Assembly (NCBI GenBank): GCA_018267435.1
Contig: JAFDYM010000098.1
Location: forward strand, 1-19,458
Direction: 5' to 3'
Source of the DNA: Bacteroidota bacterium
GTDB taxonomy: Bacteria > Bacteroidota > Bacteroidia > Chitinophagales > LD1
Length of the DNA: 19,458 bases
Shown: one piece after another, positions 8,323 through 15,752 of the stretch
Numbering within the stretch: the first letter of the stretch is position 1
How the letters are laid out: every line of letters starts with the position of its first letter
The notes under the pieces: generated by a model
Databases searched by the model: none
What the model was told of the DNA's origin: nothing
What the model saw: only the letters and a program-made list of their open reading frames with translations
Program-made: the position numbers and the translations under genes

Positions 8323-8358
8323 TGCGTTTGAATTAATTAAGATTATTAAAGAGCGAAT

Positions 8359-11300
8359 ATGTCAATTACCGAAATTGCTATTAAGCGACCATTGCTCGTC
8401 ATCGTAATATTTGTTACGCTGATACTGTTTGGTTTTATAAGCTATAATAGCCTAAACTATAACCTACTGCCAAAGTTCGATGCGAACGTGCTGGCAGTAA
8501 TAACTACCTACCGCGGTGCTTCGGCCGAAGAGGTGCAGAACACCGTTACAAAACCGGTAGAAGACGCCGTATCATCTATTGAAGGTGTAGATAAAATATC
8601 TTCTACTTCAAGCGAAGGTGTATCGATAGTAACCATACAATTGAAGAGTGGTGTAAGCACCATAACTGCGCAGCGCGATGCCGAGCGTAAGGTGAGCCAA
8701 ATGAAGGCAACCCTACCCGATGATGTGGACGACCCGATAGTAAACCGATTTAACTCGGAAGAGCTACCTGTACTACGTATAAGCGCATCAGCTAACGTTA
8801 GTCCGCCTGAACTGTACGACCTAGTAGATAGGCAGATAAAGCCAGTGCTAAGCAACGTAGACGGTGTAGGTGCAGTAAACCTGATAGGTGGTAACCAGCG
8901 CGAGATAAAAATAATGCTGGATAACGATAAGCTACGTGCTTATAAGTTGACAGCGCAACAGGTTAACCAAGCCATTGCAGGTTCCAACGTATCGTACCCT
9001 GCAGGTAATGTGGAAGATGCGGAGAGCCGCCTTTCAATACGTTTAGATGCTAAGTTTGCCAAGGTGGAAGAGCTGCGTAACCTAATAGTAAGTGGTACCG
9101 CTACAGGTGGCCGAGTGCTGCTGGGCGATGTGGCTACGGTAACCGATGCGCAGCAGGAGGTTTCTACCATTAACCGTATAAACGGCAAACCTGGTATAGG
9201 TATAGAACTAGTAAAGCAGGCCGATGCCAATGCCGTAAAGGTAAGCGAACAAGCCAAGCTAAAGCTAGCAGACCTAACCAAGATGTATGAGAATAAAGGT
9301 TTGAAGTTTGAGATAGCAGTTGACCAATCTATATACACCCTTGCCTCGGCCGATGCGGTAATGCACGACTTGGTGCTGGCGGTATTCATAGTGGCATTGG
9401 TAATGCTATTGTTCCTACACAGTATACGTAGTTCATTGTTCATTTTGGTGTCATTGCCATCTGCCATGATACCGACCTTCGTGTTGATGTATCTATTGGG
9501 CTTCTCGCTTAACCTAATGACCTTGATGGCGCTATCGCTAGTGGTAGGTATATTGGTAGATGACAGTATAGTGGTTTTGGAAAACATTTTCCGCCACATG
9601 GAAATGGGTAAGGATAAAGTTACCGCGGCTATAGAAGGTCGTAGTGAGATAGGCTTTACGGCTATAGCCATTACATTGGTTGACGTGGTGGTGTTTGTAC
9701 CTATGGCTATGAGCAGTGGTATGATAGGTAACATATTGCGCGAGTTCTCGCTAGTGGTGGTGTTCAGTACCTTAATGAGTTTGGTGGTATCGTTTACGCT
9801 TACACCGCTTATGGCTTCGCGCTTTGCTAAGTTAGAGCACTTAACTAAGGATACATTGCGTGGCAGGTTTTTCCTTGGCTTCGAGGCCATGTTGGATAGC
9901 GTAAAAGAAGCTTATGGCCGTGCACTTAATGTTGCATTGCGCAATAAAAAATGGGTGTTAATCAGTATCTTCTTGCTAATGGTTGGTGCTTTTGCATTGA
10001 TACCTGCAGGCTTTGTAGGTACGGCATTTATGAGCCCGAGCGATAGGGGCGAGGTAAACGTATCGTTAGAGATGTCGCCTGAAACACCAATAACACAAAT
10101 GAACCAAGCAGCCTTGAAAGCAGAGCGTATAGCTATGTCTCACCCGGAGGTAGTAAAGGTATTTGCCAATGTAGGTACGCAAAGCGGTAACATATTGATA
10201 GGTAACTCATCTAACTCGAACATAGGCGAGCTTGCTATAACATTGGTAGATAAAGATGAGCGTACCATAACAGCTGAACAGTTCGGTGCTATGATGCGCG
10301 ATGAGATATCGGCAATACCTGGTTTGAAGGTAACTATAAAACCTACCAGCATAACAGGTACCAGCGAGGCACCTATACAGGTAGCAGTACGTGGTACCGA
10401 TATGGATAGTATATGGGCTACCGCTATAAAGGTGCGCGAGATAGTAGCTAAAACGCCAGGTACCGATTATGTAGAGTTTAGTACCAAAACACCTAAGAAC
10501 GAGATAAGCATTGAGTTAGACCGCGATAAGTTAGCAATGGTAGGCTTAAGCGTGCCAGAGGTAGGTAATGCGGTGCAGTTGGCTTTCCGTGGTAACGATA
10601 ATGCGAAATTTACCGACCAAGGCGAGGAGTACAACATAAATGTAATGGCCGATAAGTTCGACAAGCGCGATATAGAAAGCGTGCGCAACCTAAGCATACG
10701 TAATGCCCGTGGTGCAAACGTGCGCTTGGCCGATATAGCTACTATTAGGCAAAAACTTGGACAAAGCGTATTAGAGCGTTATAACAGGCTAAACAGTATA
10801 AAGGTAGTAGCCTTTACCGTAGGCAGGCCGAACGGTACTATACAGGCCGAGCTTGAAGAAAGCATAGCTAAGATGCAATTGCCAGCAGGTGTAAGTATAA
10901 GCTACCTAGGCGAAGCTGAACGCCAGAAGGATGCTTTCGGTAGTTTGGGTATAGCTATGTTGATAGGCTTCTTGCTAGTGTACCTAATCATGGTGGCATT
11001 GTACGAAAGTACGGTGTATCCGTTTGTGGTTATGTTCTCTATACCTGTAGCTTTGATAGGGGCATTCCTAGCATTGGCGCTTACTATGGAAACGCTATCG
11101 ATATTCGCCATAGTAGGTTTGATTATGTTGATGGGCTTGGTGGCTAAAAACGGTATTCTTATAGTTGACTTTGCTAACCACTTAAAAACAACAGGCCTAG
11201 GCTTAACCGAGGCACTGGTAGAGGCGGGTAAGGAGCGTTTAAGGCCGATATTGATGACTACCGTAGCCATGATATTAGGTATGCTTCCCATTGCCTTATC

Positions 11301-11490
11301 TAAGGGCTCAGGTGCCGAGGTGAAGAACGGTATGGCATGGGTTATTATAGGCGGCCTTACAAGCTCATTGTTCCTTACCCTGTTTCTAGTACCTACCATG
11401 TATTACATTGTAGATGCAGTGCAGGATAGGGTAAAGAGATTGTTTGGTAAAAAGAAAGCATTGCCAGAGCATAACTTGGCAGCTGAATAA
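8359..11490 (+). CDS. Efflux RND transporter permease (AcrB/HAE type)
   Basis: A 1043-aa proton-driven inner-membrane pump with the full RND layout: TM1 at about 11-29, a large periplasmic loop, TM2-6 (about 335-490), TM7 (about 535-555), a second periplasmic loop, and TM8-12 (about 865-1018). The proton-relay aspartates are D401-D402 in VGILVDDSIVVLENIF (TM4), and the matching lysine is near K930 in LVAKNGILIVDFAN (TM10). This DD/K set fits the hydrophobe/amphiphile (HAE) group; the methionine ligands and charged relay of heavy-metal pumps are not evident, though substrate cannot be read from sequence. Last gene of the marR operon, followed by a strong terminator. Confidence 0.96.
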   Translation: MSITEIAIKRPLLVIVIFVTLILFGFISYNSLNYNLLPKFDANVLAVITTYRGASAEEVQNTVTKPVEDAVSSIEGVDKISSTSSEGVSIVTIQLKSGVSTITAQRDAERKVSQMKATLPDDVDDPIVNRFNSEELPVLRISASANVSPPELYDLVDRQIKPVLSNVDGVGAVNLIGGNQREIKIMLDNDKLRAYKLTAQQVNQAIAGSNVSYPAGNVEDAESRLSIRLDAKFAKVEELRNLIVSGTATGGRVLLGDVATVTDAQQEVSTINRINGKPGIGIELVKQADANAVKVSEQAKLKLADLTKMYENKGLKFEIAVDQSIYTLASADAVMHDLVLAVFIVALVMLLFLHSIRSSLFILVSLPSAMIPTFVLMYLLGFSLNLMTLMALSLVVGILVDDSIVVLENIFRHMEMGKDKVTAAIEGRSEIGFTAIAITLVDVVVFVPMAMSSGMIGNILREFSLVVVFSTLMSLVVSFTLTPLMASRFAKLEHLTKDTLRGRFFLGFEAMLDSVKEAYGRALNVALRNKKWVLISIFLLMVGAFALIPAGFVGTAFMSPSDRGEVNVSLEMSPETPITQMNQAALKAERIAMSHPEVVKVFANVGTQSGNILIGNSSNSNIGELAITLVDKDERTITAEQFGAMMRDEISAIPGLKVTIKPTSITGTSEAPIQVAVRGTDMDSIWATAIKVREIVAKTPGTDYVEFSTKTPKNEISIELDRDKLAMVGLSVPEVGNAVQLAFRGNDNAKFTDQGEEYNINVMADKFDKRDIESVRNLSIRNARGANVRLADIATIRQKLGQSVLERYNRLNSIKVVAFTVGRPNGTIQAELEESIAKMQLPAGVSISYLGEAERQKDAFGSLGIAMLIGFLLVYLIMVALYESTVYPFVVMFSIPVALIGAFLALALTMETLSIFAIVGLIMLMGLVAKNGILIVDFANHLKTTGLGLTEALVEAGKERLRPILMTTVAMILGMLPIALSKGSGAEVKNGMAWVIIGGLTSSLFLTLFLVPTMYYIVDAVQDRVKRLFGKKKALPEHNLAAE

Positions 11491-11511
11491 AAGCTTGAAT
11501 TGGGCAGTATG

Positions 11512-11543
11512 AAAAAAATCCTCTCGGAAGAGAGGATTTTTTT
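11512..11543 (+). terminator. Rho-independent terminator of the efflux operon
   Basis: Thirteen perfectly paired bases, seven A then TCCTCT (11512-11524) against AGAGGA then seven T (11531-11543), around the loop CGGAAG. It lies 21 nt after the pump stop codon. The A-tract/T-tract symmetry means it could act on both strands. Confidence 0.92.
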
Positions 11544-11552
11544 ATTTAGGGG

Positions 11553-11582
11553 TTTGTAGTTTTCGTAGAATTTCTATTTTTG
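11553..11582 (+). promoter_or_regulatory. Bacteroidetes-type promoter of the tRNA pair
   Basis: TTTG at 11553-11556 and TATTTTTG at 11575-11582 are separated by 18 bp and match both consensus elements (TTTG, TAnnTTTG) of the Bacteroidetes primary sigma factor. It follows the efflux terminator and lies about 95 nt upstream of tRNA-Ser, leaving a processed 5' leader. The same TATTTTTG octamer occurs in the marR promoter. Confidence 0.65.
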
Positions 11583-11676
11583 TCGTCCCTTACGCAAAAG
11601 GGAGCAAGTTCTTTACAACAACCGGTGGGGTTAAAAGGCTAAAACGTTTATCCTGATAATCTTACAAATGAATATT

Positions 11677-11765
11677 GGTGAGGTGGATGAGTGGCTGAAA
11701 TCAACAGTTTGCTAAATTGTCGTACTGAGAAATTGGTACCGAGGGTTCGAATCCCTCCCTCACCG
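11677..11765 (+). tRNA. tRNA-Ser (anticodon GCT)
   Basis: An 89-nt class II tRNA. Acceptor GGTGAGG (11677-11683) pairs with CCTCACC (11758-11764), discriminator G. The anticodon loop TTGCTAA carries GCT at 11711-11713 (reads AGC/AGT) on a stem ACAGT/ATTGT with one G-T. A long variable arm closes with GTAC/GTAC, and the T arm is GAGGG-TTCGAAT-CCCTC. CCA is not encoded. Confidence 0.96.
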
Positions 11766-11781
11766 CATAAATAAAAATATT

Positions 11782-11856
11782 CGGGGCGTAGCGCAGTCCG
11801 GTTAGCGCACCTGCTTTGGGAGCAGGGGGTCGCGTGTTCGAATCACGCCGCCCCGA
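11782..11856 (+). tRNA. tRNA-Pro (anticodon TGG)
   Basis: A 75-nt tRNA 16 nt after tRNA-Ser. Acceptor CGGGGCG (11782-11788) pairs with CGCCCCG (11849-11855), discriminator A. The D arm is GCGC/GCGC, the anticodon stem CCTGC/GCAGG with loop TTTGGGA (TGG at 11817-11819), and the T arm GCGTG-TTCGAAT-CACGC. CCA is not encoded. The accessory island begins directly behind it. Confidence 0.97.
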
Positions 11857-11859
11857 CAG

Positions 11860-11894
11860 AGGCGATTATGATTGAGTTCATAGTCGCCTTTTTT
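11860..11894 (+). terminator. Rho-independent terminator of the tRNA pair
   Basis: Stem AGGCGATTATGA (11860-11871) pairs with TCATAGTCGCCT (11878-11889), 12 bp with one wobble, loop TTGAGT, followed by TTTTT. It separates the tRNA transcript from the accessory operon. Confidence 0.9.
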
Positions 11895-11997
11895 ATTTGA
11901 CCGAACCACTGCCGATCAGTACCCACTAAATTAAGGTCAAGAAGAGATTATTTTCGGATATTGCAGAATCGAATGTATTTTAGTCTCAAGAATTTAT

Positions 11998-13440
11998 ATG
12001 CAACTATCAATTTACAATTTTAAGGGTATAAAAGAGCTAAGTGGCTTTCGCATTTTGCCACTAAACATTGTGTCCGGTGTTAATAGCTCGGGGAAAAGCT
12101 CGCTGATACAATTTTTCCTCTTACTTAAACAAACCATAAGGCGGAAAGCGGTTGATAGCGCTTTTGTATCCGAGGGGGATATTATAGAGCTTGGAGAGTA
12201 TAAAGATCTTGTATATAAAAAGAGTGCTGATACAAATATTGCGGCCACTATTACTTTCTCTAAAGATGAAATCTCCTTGCCAGAACTGGATTATCTGAAG
12301 ATATCATTAATTGAATTCTCAATCGTGTTTGGCTCAAACATGTCTTCTGCTATTGACAAGATTAGGATCTCATATAAAACACCCGAATTTGCGAAAGCCG
12401 AACAGTGGATTTCTTTCACAAAAACAGAGGAAGGTTTTGCCGTAGATACCAATACCGGCGTATTTAACACTGAGTTCCAGGATCTAATTGTGCCAGACGA
12501 GAATCTCCCTGTTGGAGAATTGCTGTTTGCATCAATTTTCCCGCAAGTGTATCAAACTGAAGTAGCCAACCCAAATTATCCCGAGATAGAGAAGCTACCT
12601 ACCAAGCCAAAAACGATTCAGGTAAGAATAGAGGCCCTACAACAGGAAATAGAAAAGGCTTTTTCAGGAATATCATATATCGGGCCTTTGCGCGAAATGC
12701 CCCGCGATACCTATATCGGAAATAAAAAGGATAGAAGTATTGGTAACAGGGGTGAATATGCGGCATACATACTCGAAAAGGAGGCTGGTCAAATGATAGA
12801 ATATCATACCGTCAAAACTGACGAGAACGGAAAGATTTTTTTCCAATTGGTGAGGGGCACGTTGGCATCTGGAGTACGATATTGGATCTGTGATGTTTTC
12901 AAACTCGCAAAAGATATTCAGGCAATAGAAAATAATGAGCAGTATATTATAAGGGTTACTAATAATTTTGGAATCGTCAGTACGATTAAACATGTAGGCT
13001 TTGGGATTAGCCAGATACTGCCTGTTATTGTGGAAGGTCTACGCATGAGAAAAGGGGGATTACTTATCCTCGAGCAGCCTGAAATACATTTGCATCCAAA
13101 GATTCAAAGTTCTCTTTTTGATTTCCTGTATAGCCTCTCGCTTGTTGATAAGAAGATCTTGATCGAAACTCACAGCGACCACTTTATAACTCGTATGCGT
13201 CGGCGCGTTGCTGAAGATCCTGCTAACAATCTGGACAACAACATCAATCTTGTTTTTGTGGAGGAGTACGCTAGCGAACACGTATTTAGGCAATTAGATC
13301 TGACAGATCTTGGCTCTCTCAGCTATTATCCAAAGGATTTCGTAGAGCAAATGGAAGTTGAATACAGATACATTGTAAAAGCACAAGCAGAGAAGCGTAA
13401 AATAATCTCGAAAGCAAATGGAAATTCAGGCGGTAATTGA
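11998..13440 (+). CDS. AAA family ATPase, OLD/DUF3696-like, without nuclease domain (gene A)
   Basis: A 480-aa ABC/SMC-type ATPase like those in bacterial defence loci. Walker A is GVNSSGKS (27-34), and the YIGPLRE motif (227-233) is typical of the DUF3696/AAA_21 group. A signature-like GFGISQILP is at 334-342, Walker B LLILEQPEIHLHP at 355-367, and the H-switch IETHSDHF at 389-396. The tail SLSYYPKDFVEQMEVEY (440-456) resembles the short DUF3696 region. The Toprim nuclease domain of classical OLD proteins is absent, so any effector must be a partner; the next gene overlaps this one by 23 nt. It heads a four-gene operon directly behind the tRNA pair. The ATG at 11998 precedes the conserved first strand (LSIYNFKGI). 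Isoleucine codons are mostly ATT/ATC, unlike the ATA-rich core genes, suggesting transfer. The role as sensor/motor is inference. Confidence 0.88.
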   Translation: MQLSIYNFKGIKELSGFRILPLNIVSGVNSSGKSSLIQFFLLLKQTIRRKAVDSAFVSEGDIIELGEYKDLVYKKSADTNIAATITFSKDEISLPELDYLKISLIEFSIVFGSNMSSAIDKIRISYKTPEFAKAEQWISFTKTEEGFAVDTNTGVFNTEFQDLIVPDENLPVGELLFASIFPQVYQTEVANPNYPEIEKLPTKPKTIQVRIEALQQEIEKAFSGISYIGPLREMPRDTYIGNKKDRSIGNRGEYAAYILEKEAGQMIEYHTVKTDENGKIFFQLVRGTLASGVRYWICDVFKLAKDIQAIENNEQYIIRVTNNFGIVSTIKHVGFGISQILPVIVEGLRMRKGGLLILEQPEIHLHPKIQSSLFDFLYSLSLVDKKILIETHSDHFITRMRRRVAEDPANNLDNNINLVFVEEYASEHVFRQLDLTDLGSLSYYPKDFVEQMEVEYRYIVKAQAEKRKIISKANGNSGGN

Positions 13441-14233
13441 TACCTCGGCTTTTGTATGGGATAGAGAACAGTTCCAAACCAATTCGGCCCCTTATTACAA
13501 ATTGGCTGATGTTCTTTATGACTTCATGACAATTTTCGAAATGGCTAATCCTAAACTCTTGTTAAGAAGTGACCTTTTGGATGAGATGATAAACGGCTAC
13601 CCATTTGAGTTAACGCAAGGAATTCCGAACTTCTCCGAATTGAATACGAAAATTTATTCATTTTTGAGCAGGCTTGAAATTGGCGACTTTAATGATGGCA
13701 TATTGAACCAAATTGTATCCGCTCCCGACATAGTCTATCCATATTATTCAGTGGCAGTAAGCAATGAGGTTATACTTTTGATAAGTGAAATGCATCGTTC
13801 TCAAACCCCGACGGTATATTTTACTTTTAAACCTATTTGGACACATACGAATGAGCTAACAACAACACATGCATCTGCATCTGTAACCCATGACGTATTG
13901 ATATATGAAGAGGAGTGCAATCTTCGAGATTTTTTGGCGCAATACAAGCCATCATTTGATCATAATCCAAAGCATGATTGGTGGAAAGGCTGGAGAATGG
14001 AAAATGGAGAATGTGTGTCACCTTTAAGTTGCTATGATTTAAAAGATAAAGCCCCTGTACAAAAAACTCTAGATGCTGCAATGACTTCAACGGTAGATAA
14101 TCAGCTATATGCGTTAGACCCGTTTGGAACGTTTGTAAGATTTTTGAATCACCATCGGAATTTGTTTCATGGCCACGATGTTAAGTTGACCGATGTTCCG
14201 CATGATATAAAAAAACATTTTCATAAGAGATAA
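13418..14233 (+). CDS. Unrecognised protein with PIN-like start and C-terminal RNxxHGH (gene B)
   Basis: I do not recognise this 271-aa protein. It starts inside the end of gene A (23-nt overlap in another frame), so the two are probably translated in coupled fashion and work together. The N-terminus AVIDTSAF (5-12, D8) looks like the first strand of a PIN-type nuclease, and an acidic helix LLRSDLLDEMING (48-60, E56) could supply a second metal ligand; the remaining PIN aspartates are not clear. A middle region with aromatic and His residues (DHNPKHDWWKGWRMENG, 181-197) is unassigned. The C-terminus is His-rich: NHHRNLFHGHDV (244-255) contains R-x5-H, compatible with the HEPN RNase motif though one residue off the common RN-x3-H form. 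No signal or TM segment. Nuclease function is a hypothesis only. Confidence 0.8.
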   Translation: MEIQAVIDTSAFVWDREQFQTNSAPYYKLADVLYDFMTIFEMANPKLLLRSDLLDEMINGYPFELTQGIPNFSELNTKIYSFLSRLEIGDFNDGILNQIVSAPDIVYPYYSVAVSNEVILLISEMHRSQTPTVYFTFKPIWTHTNELTTTHASASVTHDVLIYEEECNLRDFLAQYKPSFDHNPKHDWWKGWRMENGECVSPLSCYDLKDKAPVQKTLDAAMTSTVDNQLYALDPFGTFVRFLNHHRNLFHGHDVKLTDVPHDIKKHFHKR

Positions 14234-14237
14234 TAAG

Positions 14238-15752
14238 ATGGGAGAATATAAAGGCGTATTTGGTAAAAATCTTATTGAAACACTAACCTTAGGGATGTAT
14301 GACGATCCCAGGTTTATCTATCGGGAATACGTGCAAAATTCTGCCGATCAAATTGATGTGGCGCGAAAGGAAAACCTATTCGCTAAAGGCGAACGAGGTT
14401 TAATCAGCATAACAATAGACGAGGTGAATAAGCGCATCACATTTTTTGATAATGCTACGGGAATAGAAAGAAAGCGCGCTCAAGTTTTATTATCCGACAT
14501 CGCACAATCTACAAAGGATAGATACACGGATAAGGGATTTAGAGGAATAGGCAGACTTGGGGGACTAGCCTATTGCGAGAAGTTAATTTTTGAGACCTCC
14601 TATATTGGCGAGGCCGCTAAAAGTGTGATGGTGTGGGATGCAAAGCAATTAAAAAGGATTATAGAGGATTCACATGCCAAAGTAAATGCCGCCGAACTGC
14701 TGAGTGTAATAACGGAGTATACAAGGGAGAATGAAAGGCCCGATGCCCATTACTTTAAGGTAATAATGGATAATGTCACTTCGGAAGAGCTTTTAGATGT
14801 AGAGAGCGTAGCAAATTATTTGTCCATGGTTGCACCGGTTCCTTTCGCTAAAGAGTTTTCACTATCAAAGAACATTTATGCTCAAGCCAAAAAGGATAAA
14901 GTTTCTATTGACGAATACGATATTAAGTTGAACGAAGAAAAAATAACTAAGGGCTATAAAGATATATTTTATAAAACATCATTTGATACAAATGGTGTGG
15001 TAACTGGGATTGAGGAATTTGATCGTGTCATTGGAGTTGAGTTTTTTAAGCTTCAATCTGACGAGGGTGAAAGCCTCTGTTGGGGATGGTATGGCATCAC
15101 TGAAAACCAGCACCAGATTCCTGAAGAAAATGGTGAGCGATGGATAAGGCTGCGAAAAGCAAATATTCAAATCGGCCTCGAAGACTGTTTGAATGAGTTT
15201 TTTAAAGAGGCTCAAGGTAATAATTACTACATCGGTGAAATCCATGCAACCAATAGATATCTAGTGCCAAATAGCAGGAGAGATTTCTTTGTAGAAAGCG
15301 AGGAAACTACAGCGTTTAAAAAGAAACTGAAGGAATTTTTCTTGAATGATTTGCACAAGCTGTATTATGATTTTTCCAAAAAGAACAGTGCATTAAAGGC
15401 GTTGAGCGATGCTGATAAAATTTTTTCGAAATCAAAGGATTCAATTTCAAAAGATGAAAAAGAAAAGCTGGAAAGGAGGGTTCAAAAAGCTACAAAAGAC
15501 TTGAATTCCTTATATAAAAGATACGAAGGACGAGCCCTAGCAAGCGTTATAAAAGAAAAAACTCCTGCGGAGATACTAGATGAAAAAAAGGCTGGTTATT
15601 CGGATCAGAAACGCAGTTCAAAGCAAGAAGTTATATTTGGACCTGCTCCTGACAGGAAAACTCTGATTGAAAAGATATACCAAGTTATAAGGAACAACCT
15701 TCCGAAAAAATCGGCCGAGGATTTGATTAACGAAATAGAGAAGATTTTATAA
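14238..15752 (+). CDS. HSP90-like (GHKL) ATPase (gene C)
   Basis: A 504-aa protein with a Bergerat-fold ATP site: N-box YREYVQNSADQ (28-38; E30 base, N34 Mg ligand), G1-like DNATGI (71-76) and G2-like FRGIGRLGG (101-109). The middle region keeps an HSP90-like module: WIRLRKANIQIG (302-313) and GEIHATNRYLVPNSRRDFF (333-351), where the Arg pair may sense ATP. A charged helix follows (about 400-440). The C-terminus is shorter than in chaperone HSP90 and lacks an MEEVD-like tail. Similar stand-alone HSP90-like proteins occur in bacterial conflict and accessory loci. It starts 4 nt after gene B and ends in TAATG, sharing one base with the start of gene D, so it is firmly inside the operon. A clamp or chaperone for its partners is inferred. 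Confidence 0.85.
   Translation: MGEYKGVFGKNLIETLTLGMYDDPRFIYREYVQNSADQIDVARKENLFAKGERGLISITIDEVNKRITFFDNATGIERKRAQVLLSDIAQSTKDRYTDKGFRGIGRLGGLAYCEKLIFETSYIGEAAKSVMVWDAKQLKRIIEDSHAKVNAAELLSVITEYTRENERPDAHYFKVIMDNVTSEELLDVESVANYLSMVAPVPFAKEFSLSKNIYAQAKKDKVSIDEYDIKLNEEKITKGYKDIFYKTSFDTNGVVTGIEEFDRVIGVEFFKLQSDEGESLCWGWYGITENQHQIPEENGERWIRLRKANIQIGLEDCLNEFFKEAQGNNYYIGEIHATNRYLVPNSRRDFFVESEETTAFKKKLKEFFLNDLHKLYYDFSKKNSALKALSDADKIFSKSKDSISKDEKEKLERRVQKATKDLNSLYKRYEGRALASVIKEKTPAEILDEKKAGYSDQKRSSKQEVIFGPAPDRKTLIEKIYQVIRNNLPKKSAEDLINEIEKIL

Noticed and set aside
8940..9890. Long minus-strand frame (316 codons) inside the RND pump gene
   Set aside because: Antisense shadow produced by codon bias of the pump gene; Ser/Thr/Ile-rich low-complexity composition and no motif.
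11949..11983. Promoter of the island operon (TATTTTCG at 11949, TATTTTAG at 11976)
   Set aside because: Each is one base off TAnnTTTG, but neither has a TTG at a proper distance; too weak to call.
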